Shown here piece by piece: positions 44,554-53,471 of a stretch of DNA of 64,000 nucleotides. Each line of letters starts with the position of its first letter. Positions within the stretch are counted from its first letter, which is position 1. Under the pieces are notes generated by a model. That model did no database searches and was not told the DNA's origin. It was given only the letters and a program-made list of their open reading frames with translations. The position numbers were made by a program, and so were the translations under genes. This DNA is from Frigoriglobus tundricola (GTDB lineage: Bacteria > Planctomycetota > Planctomycetia > Gemmatales > Gemmataceae): NCBI RefSeq assembly GCF_013128195.2, contig NZ_CP053452.2:7254001-7318000 (forward strand). The letters run 5' to 3'.

Positions 44554-45621
44554 TCACGGCAGCGGGATGTTTTTCAGCTCGAACGGGAGCTTCACTTCGA
44601 CGAGCGGAGCGGGCGTCTCGTACACGAGGGACCAGCCGCTCGCGGTCGGGTTGCCCAGGCCGGTTTTCGGGTCTTCCTTGAACCGGTGGATGACGGTCAG
44701 CGGCCGCGCGTTGTCCGGCATCGGGATTTCGTAATCGTCGATCACGAACGACTTGCCGTTCGGGTCCCGCAATGTGAGTCGGTTGTCGCGCAGCCACCAT
44801 TCGCCTTGAAAACTCTCGAACACCGGCGGGTTGGGCGGGTACGTCACGTCGATCACGATCTCCCAGGTATCGTCCTTTTTCTGCACCCGCTTGAGTGCCG
44901 CGGTGACGCCGGCGCTCTTTTGTGCGGCCGGAAGTTTTCCGCCGGGCGCATCAAAGGTGAAGGCGAGCAGCTTCTCGGCCGCGGTCACGGTGAACGTCCC
45001 GGCCAGACTGGTGATCCGGTCGCTGTCGCGCGTGAGGCCGGTCAGCCGCACTTTCATCTCCGAGGTCGCGTCGAGCGGTAACACTTGGGCTTCGCCGCCG
45101 TCCGCGACGATCTTCGAGCCCGGTACGTCGGTGACTTTGCTGATCGCCGGTATGGCGTCGATGCGGTACACGCGGAGCCGCGGTTCCCAGTTGACGAGCA
45201 GGTACACCTCGTGGACCGTGACGCCCTGGTCGAGGAGCGCCCGCCCGACCACCTGATGCGCGGCGATCCGGAACGCCCCACTGGTCGCCGCGACTTCGCG
45301 CGACCGTCCGCGCGGCACGAGTTCGACTTTTCGGCCGCCGTCGTGGAGCGCGACGCGGCTCCCCGTCGCGTCGGCCGCGAGCTGGAGGGCCGACCAGAAC
45401 GGCACCGCCGGGTGCCCGATATCGCACTTCGCTTTGAGCAAGCCCGGCGCGACGGTGATCGGTACACCCGCCTTGTCCGCGAGGTCGCGGGCCAGTTCGC
45501 CCAGGACGACCGGGGACTTCGTCCGCGCCACTTCGGTCGGTGCGAGCGGGCGGGGCGGTTCGGCCGCGCAGAGTGCGGTAACAGCGCCTAGAATAAGGGA
45601 GGTGACAGCAGTGATACGCAT
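44554..45621 (-). CDS. Secreted protein of unknown function
   Basis: A 355-residue protein with signal peptide MRITAVTSLILGAVTALCAA. The mature part is beta-rich (VHEVYLLVNWEPRLRVYRID, VEVAD-like IVADGGEAQVLPLDATSEMK, FEIVIDVTYPPNPPVFESF) and contains no recognised catalytic motif. The N-terminal ELARDLADKAGVPITVAPGL resembles the small secretin/STN-like domain that several planctomycete exported proteins carry. Start at 45621 is preferred to a codon ten triplets earlier because it gives a clean signal. The aceE promoter region lies upstream on the other strand. Confidence 0.75.
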   Translation of the reverse strand: MRITAVTSLILGAVTALCAAEPPRPLAPTEVARTKSPVVLGELARDLADKAGVPITVAPGLLKAKCDIGHPAVPFWSALQLAADATGSRVALHDGGRKVELVPRGRSREVAATSGAFRIAAHQVVGRALLDQGVTVHEVYLLVNWEPRLRVYRIDAIPAISKVTDVPGSKIVADGGEAQVLPLDATSEMKVRLTGLTRDSDRITSLAGTFTVTAAEKLLAFTFDAPGGKLPAAQKSAGVTAALKRVQKKDDTWEIVIDVTYPPNPPVFESFQGEWWLRDNRLTLRDPNGKSFVIDDYEIPMPDNARPLTVIHRFKEDPKTGLGNPTASGWSLVYETPAPLVEVKLPFELKNIPLP

Positions 45622-45747
45622 GGTTCGGCCCGGTACGGCGGGGCGGGACACTCGTATAGACGAGACGGAAGCCCCCGCCTATCCTACCCTTGCACACCGA
45701 GCCGAGCTACCTGCCACATACCCGCTCGCTCCACGAGGACGCTGTCG

Positions 45748-48576
45748 ATGCTCGTCACACCCGACGTGTTGGCAAACAGTAGCGCCCGGCTGCCCGAGGA
45801 CAACGACCCGCAGGAAACCGCCGAGTGGCTGGAGGCGATGGAGGCGGTTCTCAAGCACGGCGGCCCGGAACGGGCCAAGTTCCTACTCGAGACCCTCATC
45901 GCCGTCGCCGACCGCTCCGGCGCCAAAATGCACGGCGGCATCACCACGCCGTACGTGAACACCATCCCCGCAGACGACCAGCCCGCGTTCCCCGGCGACC
46001 GGGCGATCGAGCGGAAGATCAAGAGCATCGTCCGCTGGAACGCGATGGCGATGGTGCTGAAGGCGAACAAGACAACCAACGTCGGCGGCCACATCGCCAC
46101 CTTCGCCAGCGCCGCCACGCTCTACGAAATCGGCTTCAACCACTTCTTTCACGGCCGGTCGGACAGCCACCCCGGCGACGTGGTGTTCTTCCAGGGCCAC
46201 GCCAGCCCCGGCATGTACGCCCGCGCTTATGTCGAGGGGCGGTTGGACGAGCACAAGTTGGATAACTTCCGGCAGGAGCTGAAGGCCGGGGGCGGCGTGC
46301 CGAGCTACCCGCACCCGTGGCTGATGCCCGACTTCTGGCAGTACCCGACGGTGAGCATGGGCCTCGGCCCGATCATGTCCATTTATCACGCGCGGTACAA
46401 TCGGTACTTGCGCGACCGCGAACTCGCCGACACCGATAAGGCCCGTGTGTGGGCGTTCCTCGGGGACGGCGAGTGCGACGAGCCGGAATCGCTCGGGTCG
46501 ATCAGCCTCGCCGGCCGCGAGAAGCTCGACAACCTCACCTGGGTCATCAACTGCAACCTCCAGCGCCTCGACGGCCCGGTCCGCGGGAACGGGAAGATCA
46601 TTCAGGAACTCGAGGGCGTGTTCCGCGGGGCCGGGTGGAACGTCATCAAGGTGGTCTGGGGCTCCGAGTGGGACGAGTTGCTCAAGAACGACCACACCGG
46701 GGCGCTCGCCCGGCGCATGATGGAAGTGGTGGACGGCGAATACTGTGACTACGTCGGCCGCGACATGCGGACCCCGGACGAGGTCGCGAAGAGCAAGTTC
46801 ATCAGCGAGGAAGAGGACGCGGACCGCCGCGGGGCGTACATCCGGACGGTGTTCTTCAACACGCCGGAACTCAAGTCGCTGGTCGAGCACCTTTCGAACC
46901 AGCAGATCGCGACACTCAAACGCGGCGGGCACGATCCGCTCAAAGTCTACGCGGCGTACAAGGCGGCGACCGAGCATAAAGGGCAGCCGACCGTTATCCT
47001 CGTGAAGTCCGTTAAAGGTTACGGCATCCCGGGTGACGGCGGACAGGGCAAGTTTACGACGCACCAGTTGAAGAAGCTCACGGTGCAGATCGAAGCCGTT
47101 CCCGACATGAAAGCGGAGGAGAAAGCGAAACGCCAAACGCTCGCCGCCCTGCGTCAGTTCCGCGACCGCTTCGAACTGCCCCACGTCCCGGACTCAGAAC
47201 TCGAACACGTTCCCTTCTACCGTCCGGCCGACGACAGTCCCGAGCTCAAGTACATCAAGGCCCGTCGCACCGCCCTCGGCGGCCCGCAGCCGTTCCGCAA
47301 CAACACCTTCGTGCCGTGCAAGCCGCCCGACCGGAAGGGCTTCGAGCGGTTGTACGGGGCCACCGTTGAAGGGAAGACGGCGTCCACCACGTTCGCGTGG
47401 GTCAACTTGATGACCCAGCTCTGCCGCGATCCGAATGTCGGTAAGTTGCTCGTGCCCATCGTCCCCGACGAGGGCCAGACGTTCGGGATGCCGCCGATGT
47501 ACCGGACGTTCGGCATGTACTCCAGCGTCGGGCAGACGTACACGCCGGTCGATAAGGGGTCGCTGTCCGAGTACCGCGAATCGAAGACCGGCCAGATCCT
47601 TCAGGAAGGCATCAACGAAGCCGGCAGCATGGCGAGCTTCATTGCGGCGGGGACCGCGTACAGTACGCACGGCGTCAACACGATCCCGTTCTACATCTAC
47701 TACTCGATGTTCGGGTTCCAGCGGATCGGCGACCTCGCCTGGGCCGCCGCCGACGCCCGCTGCCGCGGGTTCCTCATGGGCGCGACCGCCGGCCGCACCA
47801 CCATCAACGGCGAGGGCCTCCAGCACGAGGACGGGCACAGCCACCTCGTGGCGATGACCATCCCGACGTGCCGCACCTACGACCCGGCCTACGCCTACGA
47901 ACTCGCGGTCATCGTCGAGGAGGGCATCAACGCGATGTACGTCCGCGGCGAGGAGTGCTTCTACTACCTCACCGTTTACAACGAAGCCTATGACATGCCG
48001 GCGATGCCCGGCGAAGCGGTGCGCGAGGGCATCATCCGCGGCCTGTACCCGGTGAAGAGCGTGGCCCCCGCCGGCGCGAAACTCGAAGTGCAACTGCTCG
48101 GCAGCGGCGTCATCCTGAACGAGGCGCTCCGCGCGCAGCAGATCCTGGCCGACAAGTTCGGCATCGGCAGCACGGTCTACAGTGCCACCAGTTACCAGAT
48201 GCTCCGTAAGGACGCGCTCGAGTGCGAGCGGCACAACCGCTTGCACCCCGCTGCGGCCCCGAAGGTGCCCTACGTTCAGCAGGTGCTCGGCAAGACCAAG
48301 GGGCCGGTCGTCGCGACGAGCGATTACATGCGGGCGCTCCCGGAAACGGTCGCCCCGTACCTGAACGGCCGGTTACTCGCGCTGGGCACCGACGGCTTCG
48401 GCCGGTCCGAAACCCGCAAGGCGCTCCGCCGCTTCTTCGAGGTGGACGCCGAACACGTCGCGCTCGCGGCGCTGTGCGCGCTGGTCCAACGCAGCGAACT
48501 GGACCGTGCGGTTCTGGCGAAGGCGATCGCGGACCTCGGCCTCAACCCGGACGCCCCGCCGCCGTGGACGGTTTGA
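45748..48576 (+). CDS. aceE: Pyruvate dehydrogenase E1 component, homodimeric type
   Basis: A 942-residue thiamine-diphosphate enzyme. KMHGGITTPYVNTIPADDQPA and FNHFFHGRSDSHPGDVVFFQ lead into the TPP-binding motif WAFLGDGECDEPESLGSI, and RIGDLAWAAADARCRGFLMG with TINGEGLQHEDGHS marks the catalytic C-terminal half. It decarboxylates pyruvate and acetylates E2 lipoyl groups. E2 follows downstream; no E3 (Lpd) is present in the window. About 50 residues longer than E. coli AceE, partly at the N-terminus. Confidence 0.95.
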   Translation: MLVTPDVLANSSARLPEDNDPQETAEWLEAMEAVLKHGGPERAKFLLETLIAVADRSGAKMHGGITTPYVNTIPADDQPAFPGDRAIERKIKSIVRWNAMAMVLKANKTTNVGGHIATFASAATLYEIGFNHFFHGRSDSHPGDVVFFQGHASPGMYARAYVEGRLDEHKLDNFRQELKAGGGVPSYPHPWLMPDFWQYPTVSMGLGPIMSIYHARYNRYLRDRELADTDKARVWAFLGDGECDEPESLGSISLAGREKLDNLTWVINCNLQRLDGPVRGNGKIIQELEGVFRGAGWNVIKVVWGSEWDELLKNDHTGALARRMMEVVDGEYCDYVGRDMRTPDEVAKSKFISEEEDADRRGAYIRTVFFNTPELKSLVEHLSNQQIATLKRGGHDPLKVYAAYKAATEHKGQPTVILVKSVKGYGIPGDGGQGKFTTHQLKKLTVQIEAVPDMKAEEKAKRQTLAALRQFRDRFELPHVPDSELEHVPFYRPADDSPELKYIKARRTALGGPQPFRNNTFVPCKPPDRKGFERLYGATVEGKTASTTFAWVNLMTQLCRDPNVGKLLVPIVPDEGQTFGMPPMYRTFGMYSSVGQTYTPVDKGSLSEYRESKTGQILQEGINEAGSMASFIAAGTAYSTHGVNTIPFYIYYSMFGFQRIGDLAWAAADARCRGFLMGATAGRTTINGEGLQHEDGHSHLVAMTIPTCRTYDPAYAYELAVIVEEGINAMYVRGEECFYYLTVYNEAYDMPAMPGEAVREGIIRGLYPVKSVAPAGAKLEVQLLGSGVILNEALRAQQILADKFGIGSTVYSATSYQMLRKDALECERHNRLHPAAAPKVPYVQQVLGKTKGPVVATSDYMRALPETVAPYLNGRLLALGTDGFGRSETRKALRRFFEVDAEHVALAALCALVQRSELDRAVLAKAIADLGLNPDAPPPWTV

Positions 48577-48593
48577 TTCAGTCAACAAGTCGT

Positions 48594-48650
48594 AAAGTCG
48601 AAAGTCGTAAAGTCCGGTCCTCACGGCGCGACTTTACGACTTTCGACTTT
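48594..48650. repeat. Perfect hairpin between aceE and aceF
   Basis: Two perfect 21-base arms (48594-48614 and 48630-48650) with a 15-base loop, made of aagtcgaaagtcgtaaagtc-like sequence. The left arm overlaps a 13-base direct repeat (aagtcgtaaagtc at 48586 and 48602). It may reduce read-through from aceE into aceF. A related 14-mer occurs upstream of mutS. Confidence 0.85.
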
Positions 48651-48684
48651 CTGGCCTTTGACTCGAAGGTGAAGCGAGCCAAAT

Positions 48685-50349
48685 ATGGACATCGTGCTAG
48701 CGAACCCCGGTGAGGGGATCGAGGGCGGCACCGTGACGGCGGTGTTCGTGAAGGCGGGCGACGCAGTGAAGGCCGGTCAGGCGCTGGTGGAGGTGAGTAC
48801 GGACAAGGCGTCGATGGAGGTGAACGCCGAGGCGGACGGGACGGTGGAGGCGGTTCACGTGAAGCCCGGCGACAAGGTTCTCGTCGGCGGCAAACTCCTC
48901 ACCGTTTCGGGCGGCACGAAAGCCGCTCAGCCCGCGCCGTCGGCTCCAGCGAAGGCGGCCGCACCCGCCACTTCGCCTCCGCCCGTGCCCAAGCCCGCTG
49001 CCCCGGCGCCGGCCGCGTCCGGGCCGACTGATGTCCTACTGGCGAACCCCGGTGAGGGGATCGAGGGCGGCACCGTGACGGCGGTGTTCGTGAAGGCGGG
49101 CGACGCGGTGAAGGCCGGTCAGGCGCTGGTGGAGGTGAGTACGGACAAGGCGTCGATGGAGGTGAACGCCGAGGCGGACGGGACGGTAGAGGCGGTTCAC
49201 GTGAAGCCCGGAGACAAGGTTCTCGTCGGCGGCAAGCTCCTGACGGTGAGCGGTGGGCGTCAGCCCGCGGCGCAAGCGCCGGCCGAGCCGCAGAACGCCG
49301 AGACGGCGAAGGCGGGTGCAAGCGCCGCGAAAGAGAGCGCAGGGGGCTCGCGCCCCGCTCTCAGAGCGGATTCGCCCGCACCGCAGCCCGTTTCGAGCAA
49401 CGGCACCGCGACCAAAACGCTGATCCCCGCCGGACCGGCGACACGGAAACTCGCCCGCGAACTCGGCATCGCGCTCGCGGAAGTGAGGGGCAGCGGACGC
49501 GCGGGGCGCGTCACCCTCGACGACGTGAAGGGGTTCGTGCGGGCCGAGCGCCAGCGCGTCAAGGAGGGCGGCGGGGCCGCGGTCGCGGCCGACGGCATCA
49601 TCGTGAACAAGTTCGGGCTCCCGCCGCTGCCGGACTTCACCAAGTTCGGACCGGTCGAGGTCACCGACGTGGCCCCGATCCGGCAGACGATCGCCAAGAA
49701 CCTGACCCTCGGCTGGCGCACCATGCCGATGGTGACCCAGCACGACCTCGCCGACATCACCGACCTCGAAGCCGGCCGCAAGCGCATCGTGGACGCCCTG
49801 CCGAAGGGCACCCCGAAGATCACGATGACCGTCCTCGCGGTGAAGGCGTGCGTCGCGGCGCTGAAGGAGTTCCCGCGGTTCAACAGCAGCTACGACATGA
49901 ACGCGGGCAAGCTGGTCCTCAAGAAGTACTACCACATCGGCATCGCGGTGGACACCGAGCGCGGGCTGGTGGTGCCGGTGATCCGCGACGCCGACAAGAA
50001 GAGCATCCGCGACCTCGCCGCGGAGGTCGTGGCGCTCGCCGAGAAGGCGCGGACGAACAAGCTCGCCATCGACGAGATGCGCGGCGGCACGTTCACGATC
50101 ACCAACCTCGGCGGGATCGGTGGCACCGGGTTCACGCCGCTCGTGAACTACCCGGAAGTGGCGATCCTGGGCCTATCGAAGTCGGGGCTCCAGCCGATCG
50201 TGAAGGACGGGCAGATCGTCGCGCGGCTGATGATGCCGCTGTCGCTCACCTACGACCACCGGGTCATCGACGGCGCCGACGGGTGCCGGTTCACCGTCCG
50301 CCTCGCGCAGCTCTTCAGCGATCCGCTCCGGTTGTTGATGGAGACGTGA
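48685..50349 (+). CDS. aceF: Pyruvate dehydrogenase E2 (dihydrolipoamide acetyltransferase) with two lipoyl domains
   Basis: A 554-residue protein. Lipoyl domain 1 (residues about 5-75) has the lipoyl-lysine in VSTDKASMEV; a Pro/Ala-rich linker is followed by a second, virtually identical lipoyl domain (about 118-188). Then a subunit-binding domain (PAGPATRKLARELGI, LDDVKGFVRA) and the catalytic domain ending SLTYDHRVIDGADGCRF, with the H-x-x-x-D motif. It transfers acetyl groups to CoA and forms the core of the complex. It lies 108 bases downstream of aceE. Confidence 0.95.
   Translation: MDIVLANPGEGIEGGTVTAVFVKAGDAVKAGQALVEVSTDKASMEVNAEADGTVEAVHVKPGDKVLVGGKLLTVSGGTKAAQPAPSAPAKAAAPATSPPPVPKPAAPAPAASGPTDVLLANPGEGIEGGTVTAVFVKAGDAVKAGQALVEVSTDKASMEVNAEADGTVEAVHVKPGDKVLVGGKLLTVSGGRQPAAQAPAEPQNAETAKAGASAAKESAGGSRPALRADSPAPQPVSSNGTATKTLIPAGPATRKLARELGIALAEVRGSGRAGRVTLDDVKGFVRAERQRVKEGGGAAVAADGIIVNKFGLPPLPDFTKFGPVEVTDVAPIRQTIAKNLTLGWRTMPMVTQHDLADITDLEAGRKRIVDALPKGTPKITMTVLAVKACVAALKEFPRFNSSYDMNAGKLVLKKYYHIGIAVDTERGLVVPVIRDADKKSIRDLAAEVVALAEKARTNKLAIDEMRGGTFTITNLGGIGGTGFTPLVNYPEVAILGLSKSGLQPIVKDGQIVARLMMPLSLTYDHRVIDGADGCRFTVRLAQLFSDPLRLLMET
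48700..49235 (+). repeat. Near-identical tandem duplication of the lipoyl-domain coding sequence
   Basis: 48700-48893 and 49042-49235 are 194 bases each and differ at only three positions (48765/49107, 48846/49188, 48870/49212), all at third codon positions and silent. Immediately beyond these limits the copies diverge sharply while still encoding similar residues. This indicates recent duplication or gene conversion. Confidence 0.92.
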
Positions 50350-50353
50350 TTCC

Positions 50354-51679
50354 ATGTCCCGTCCGCTCCCCGCCGTCGTTTTCACCGCCAGCGCCTTCGC
50401 GCTGGCGGTCGCATTTCCGAACCCCGACGGCGCGCCCCCGCCCCGCCCGGTTCCCGGCCCCTCGCCGCTCACGACCGCCGCACCGCGGTACTGGAAGGGG
50501 AACCTGCACACGCACACGCTCTGGAGCGACGGCGACGATTTCCCCGAAATGGTGGTCGATTGGTACAAGGGACACGGCTACCAGTTCCTCGCGCTCACCG
50601 AGCACAACGTCATCGCGGAGGGCGACCGGTGGGCGGACGCGGGGGCGCACGCGACCCGCGTCGCCGCTGTGGCGAAGTACGTCCGGCGGTTCGGCGACCG
50701 GTGGGCCGAGTTCCGCACCTCCAACGACAGGCGCCAGGTGCGGCTGAAACCGCTTGCGGAGTTCCGCTCCCTGTTCGAGGAACCGAACCGGTTCCTGCTG
50801 GTGCCGGCGGAGGAGATCACGCACGCCTTCGCCAAGCGCCCGATCCACTTGAACGGCATCAACCTGCGCGACCCGATCACGCCCATCGACGGCCGGGACG
50901 CCCTCGAAACCGTGCGCGTGAACCTGCGCCAGGTGACCGACCAGTGTACGAAGACCAACCGGGTGATGATCGCGTTCCTGAACCACCCGAATTTCGGCTG
51001 GGGCGTCCGCGCCGAGGAACTGCTCCTGGCCGAAGAGCTGAAGTTCTTCGAGGTGTTCAACGGCCACCCGAGCGTGCGGAATTACGGCGACGCCCTACAC
51101 GCGGCAACCGAGCGGGTGTGGGACATCACGCTCGCGCTGCGCCTGGGGAAACACAATTTGCCAGTGGTGTACGGCCTCGCCACCGACGACGCCCACGGCT
51201 ACCACGAGTACGGCGCCGGTCAGGTCAACCCCGGCCGCGGGTGGGCGATGGTTCGGGCGCCGGTTCTCACGGCAGAGTCGATCGTCAAAGGACTGGACGC
51301 GGGCGACTTCTACGCGACGACCGGGGTTGTGCTGAACGAGATCACCCGAGCCGGCAACGTGTTCACGGTCGCCGTTCGGACCGAGCCGGGGGTGACGTAC
51401 AAAACGGAGTTCATCGCGACGATGAAGGGGACCGATCTGACGGCGGTGCCCAAAACGGTCAAGGACAAGGGCGGCAACGAAACACCGGTAACGGGCGACT
51501 ACTCCACGGACATTGGCAAGGTGGCGGCCGTATCGACCGACCCGGCCGCAACCTACACGCTCACCGGGAAGGAACTCTACGTCCGGGCGAAGGTGACGAG
51601 TAGTAAGCCGCACCCGAACCCGTACGCCAAAGGTGACGTCGAAGTCGCCTGGACGCAACCCGTTGTGCCGTCGCGGTGA
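50354..51679 (+). CDS. PHP-domain phosphoesterase-like protein, secreted
   Basis: A 441-residue protein. After a signal-like N-terminus (PAVVFTASAFALAVAF) the PHP metal motifs follow: GNLHTHTLWSDGDDFPEM, LALTEHNVIAEGDR, VPAEEITHAF, FLNHPNFGW and a late YGLATDDAHG. The His/Asp pattern binds two or three metals in PHP phosphoesterases. The final third is a beta-rich region with no known motif. It begins 4 bases after aceF stops, so it may be co-transcribed with the pyruvate dehydrogenase genes, but a metabolic link is not evident. Confidence 0.85.
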   Translation: MSRPLPAVVFTASAFALAVAFPNPDGAPPPRPVPGPSPLTTAAPRYWKGNLHTHTLWSDGDDFPEMVVDWYKGHGYQFLALTEHNVIAEGDRWADAGAHATRVAAVAKYVRRFGDRWAEFRTSNDRRQVRLKPLAEFRSLFEEPNRFLLVPAEEITHAFAKRPIHLNGINLRDPITPIDGRDALETVRVNLRQVTDQCTKTNRVMIAFLNHPNFGWGVRAEELLLAEELKFFEVFNGHPSVRNYGDALHAATERVWDITLALRLGKHNLPVVYGLATDDAHGYHEYGAGQVNPGRGWAMVRAPVLTAESIVKGLDAGDFYATTGVVLNEITRAGNVFTVAVRTEPGVTYKTEFIATMKGTDLTAVPKTVKDKGGNETPVTGDYSTDIGKVAAVSTDPAATYTLTGKELYVRAKVTSSKPHPNPYAKGDVEVAWTQPVVPSR

Positions 51680-51685
51680 GACGCG

Positions 51686-52138
51686 TTACTTCTTCCGGTA
51701 CCGGAAATCGCAGTGCGACGCGCCGCCCATGATGGTCTGCGTGCGCTGGAAGGCGACCCCCGGGTTGAACCCTTCGATCATGGCGGCGTCGCGGGCGCAG
51801 GACAGCAGCCCGCCGAGGTCCGCGAGCCCGAGTCGGGTGTACATCTCCGCGAACCGGCACCGCGTCACGTCGAACTCGAACGCGTCTCCGTCGTCGCGCA
51901 GGACCGTCAGCTCCAGCGCGCCGCCCTCGGTCCACTTGGCCACGGCTTGCTTCAAGTGCGCGAGATCGTTGCCGCCGGCGGCCGCGGCGCACCCGGCTCG
52001 CGTCGCCAGTTCCCGGACGACCGCGCCGACGATCTCGCGGGCGCGGGCTTCGCCCACCTCGGCCGCGAACGCGTGGAACAGCGGCGCGATCACGCCCGCT
52101 TCGATCTCGCGCTGGTGAAGGAGGGGTAGGGGCGTCAT
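51686..52138 (-). CDS. L-2-amino-thiazoline-4-carboxylic acid hydrolase-like protein
   Basis: A 150-residue protein starting MTPLPLLHQREIEAGVIAPL. The pattern FDVTRCRFAEMYTRLGLADL followed by LSCARDAAMIEGFNPGVAFQ and TQTIMGGASHCDFRYR is the signature of the ATC hydrolase family, with conserved cysteines in CRF, SCARD and HCDF. Members act in cysteine metabolism or are of unknown role. Stand-alone, convergent with the PHP gene. Confidence 0.85.
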   Translation of the reverse strand: MTPLPLLHQREIEAGVIAPLFHAFAAEVGEARAREIVGAVVRELATRAGCAAAAGGNDLAHLKQAVAKWTEGGALELTVLRDDGDAFEFDVTRCRFAEMYTRLGLADLGGLLSCARDAAMIEGFNPGVAFQRTQTIMGGASHCDFRYRKK

Positions 52139-52168
52139 GATGGAGCCTTACGCGATCCTGTCGGGTGG

Positions 52169-52189
52169 CCGACTGTCTCCGACAGTCGG
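52169..52189 (-). terminator. Hairpin between the hydrolase-like and GNAT genes
   Basis: A perfect 9-base-pair stem (ccgactgtc, gacagtcgg) with a 3-base loop in the 133-base gap. No strong T-run follows on either strand, so it is a possible weak terminator for the GNAT gene. Confidence 0.35.
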
Positions 52190-52271
52190 TGGTCGCTCCC
52201 CAGGTGTTGCGACGCGGTTGCGGTCGTAGCGATCGGATCCCGCCGCTGTCGGCGACCGGCTCGAGGGGCGG

Positions 52272-52766
52272 CTACGCAATGCGCAGCGCCGCGATCACCA
52301 GCCCGCGGATTTCGCCGTCGAGGTTGGCGATCCGTTCCAGGTGCCCGACCCGCTCGAAGCCGAGCGATTCGCACAGCTTTCCGCTGACGGCGTTGTGGTC
52401 GAAGAACATCCCGAGCAGCGTGGTGACGCCGAGCCGCGGGCACGCGGCGATCATCCGCCGCATCAGATCGCGGCCGAGCCCCTTCGCCTGCACGTGCGGG
52501 GCGACGTACATGCTGGCTTCGGCGGTGGCGTCGTAGGCGGGCCGGCCGCCGTAGAACGAGCTGAGCCCGATCCACGCGACCACTGCGCCGTCGATCTCCG
52601 CCACCCACAGCGGGCGGCGGGCCGGGTCGTGCTGGGCGAACCACGCGCGGCGGCTCTCGACGGTAACCGGTTCGAGGTCGGCGGTGGCGGTGCGGCCCGG
52701 GATCGAAGCGTTGTAGATCGCGACGATGGCGGGCAGGTCGGCTTCCGTGGCGTCGCGGACGATCAC
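52272..52766 (-). CDS. GNAT N-acetyltransferase, phosphinothricin acetyltransferase-like
   Basis: A 164-residue acetyltransferase starting MIVRDATEADLPAIVAIYNA. The acetyl-CoA-binding motif A is VQAKGLGRDLMRRMIAACPR, with FFDHNAVSGKLCESLGFERV after it; RTATADLEPVTVESRRAWFA is typical of the phosphinothricin/N-acyl branch. The substrate is probably a small amine or antibiotic-like compound but is not fixed by sequence. Confidence 0.88.
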   Translation of the reverse strand: MIVRDATEADLPAIVAIYNASIPGRTATADLEPVTVESRRAWFAQHDPARRPLWVAEIDGAVVAWIGLSSFYGGRPAYDATAEASMYVAPHVQAKGLGRDLMRRMIAACPRLGVTTLLGMFFDHNAVSGKLCESLGFERVGHLERIANLDGEIRGLVIAALRIA

Positions 52767-52906
52767 GCTTCCAGCTCCTGAGCCGTTGACATCAAAGAAG
52801 GCTGGGGCACCATGCTTTGTCGAATCAGTGCACCAAAACCAGTGGTGTTAGTGTAGGAACGAGGTCTTGGGCGGCCTGCCTGTAACGGTGGGGCCAGTTG
52901 CCGGGA

Positions 52907-53008
52907 TCAGCGCGAGACCAGTGCGGCGATCAGCACCACCAGCACCGCGGCCAGACCCAGTGCGAAGTTGAAAGGAACGCGGCGGCCGATCGGTCGGTAG
53001 TAACCCAT
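52907..53008 (-). CDS. Possible 33-residue single-pass membrane protein
   Basis: A short frame MGYYRPIGRRVPFNFALGLA followed by AVLVVLIAALVSR: a basic N-terminus and one membrane helix. It has an ATG and a clean stop but no family match that I can recognise, and no upstream ribosome-binding site I would call strong. It lies in a 279-base gap, so it is a candidate small gene rather than a confident one. Confidence 0.4.
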   Translation of the reverse strand: MGYYRPIGRRVPFNFALGLAAVLVVLIAALVSR

Positions 53009-53045
53009 TGCTGCCGTTCGATACGGGTTCAGATGCTGCACAGTC

Positions 53046-53471
53046 CTACGTCCCGCCGAACCGGACCGGGAGCACCACGCCCCACTTCCCGTCCCGGCGC
53101 CGGACGATCACCGCGTCCTTGTATTCCCGTCGGGCGTGACCCGCGCCGGTCAGAACCATGTGCGCCGTCGCTTCGTCGCCCCGCTCCTCACACACCGGCG
53201 CCCGCGCTGTGAAGGCATCGAAGCCGACCCGCTTCAGGTACACCTCGCCCCGCCGCGCAAGCTCATCGCGTGAACACGTTCGGCGGCTGTCCCCATTAAG
53301 GGCGGCGTGCGCGGTGCCCCAGTCGCGCCGGCCGATGGCCTCGAAGAACACCCGCGCCGCGTCCCTGGCCCCGGTGTCGATCGGTCGCTCCTCCGGTGGG
53401 CGCCGGCACCCGGCAAGGAGGGCCACCGCCAGGAGCGTCACCCGCGCGGCGCGCGTCGCGGTTCGGCTCAC
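53046..53471 (-). CDS. Lipoprotein of unknown function
   Basis: A 141-residue protein with a GTG start that overlaps the stop of the prepilin-like gene (GTGA). The signal [12 protein letters not shown] carries a lipobox. The mature part ([20 protein letters not shown], then [10 protein letters not shown] and [20 protein letters not shown]) resembles small NTF2-like folds. It is probably co-translated with the DUF1559 protein. Confidence 0.7.
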   Translation of the reverse strand: MSRTATRAARVTLLAVALLAGCRRPPEERPIDTGARDAARVFFEAIGRRDWGTAHAALNGDSRRTCSRDELARRGEVYLKRVGFDAFTARAPVCEERGDEATAHMVLTGAGHARREYKDAVIVRRRDGKWGVVLPVRFGGT

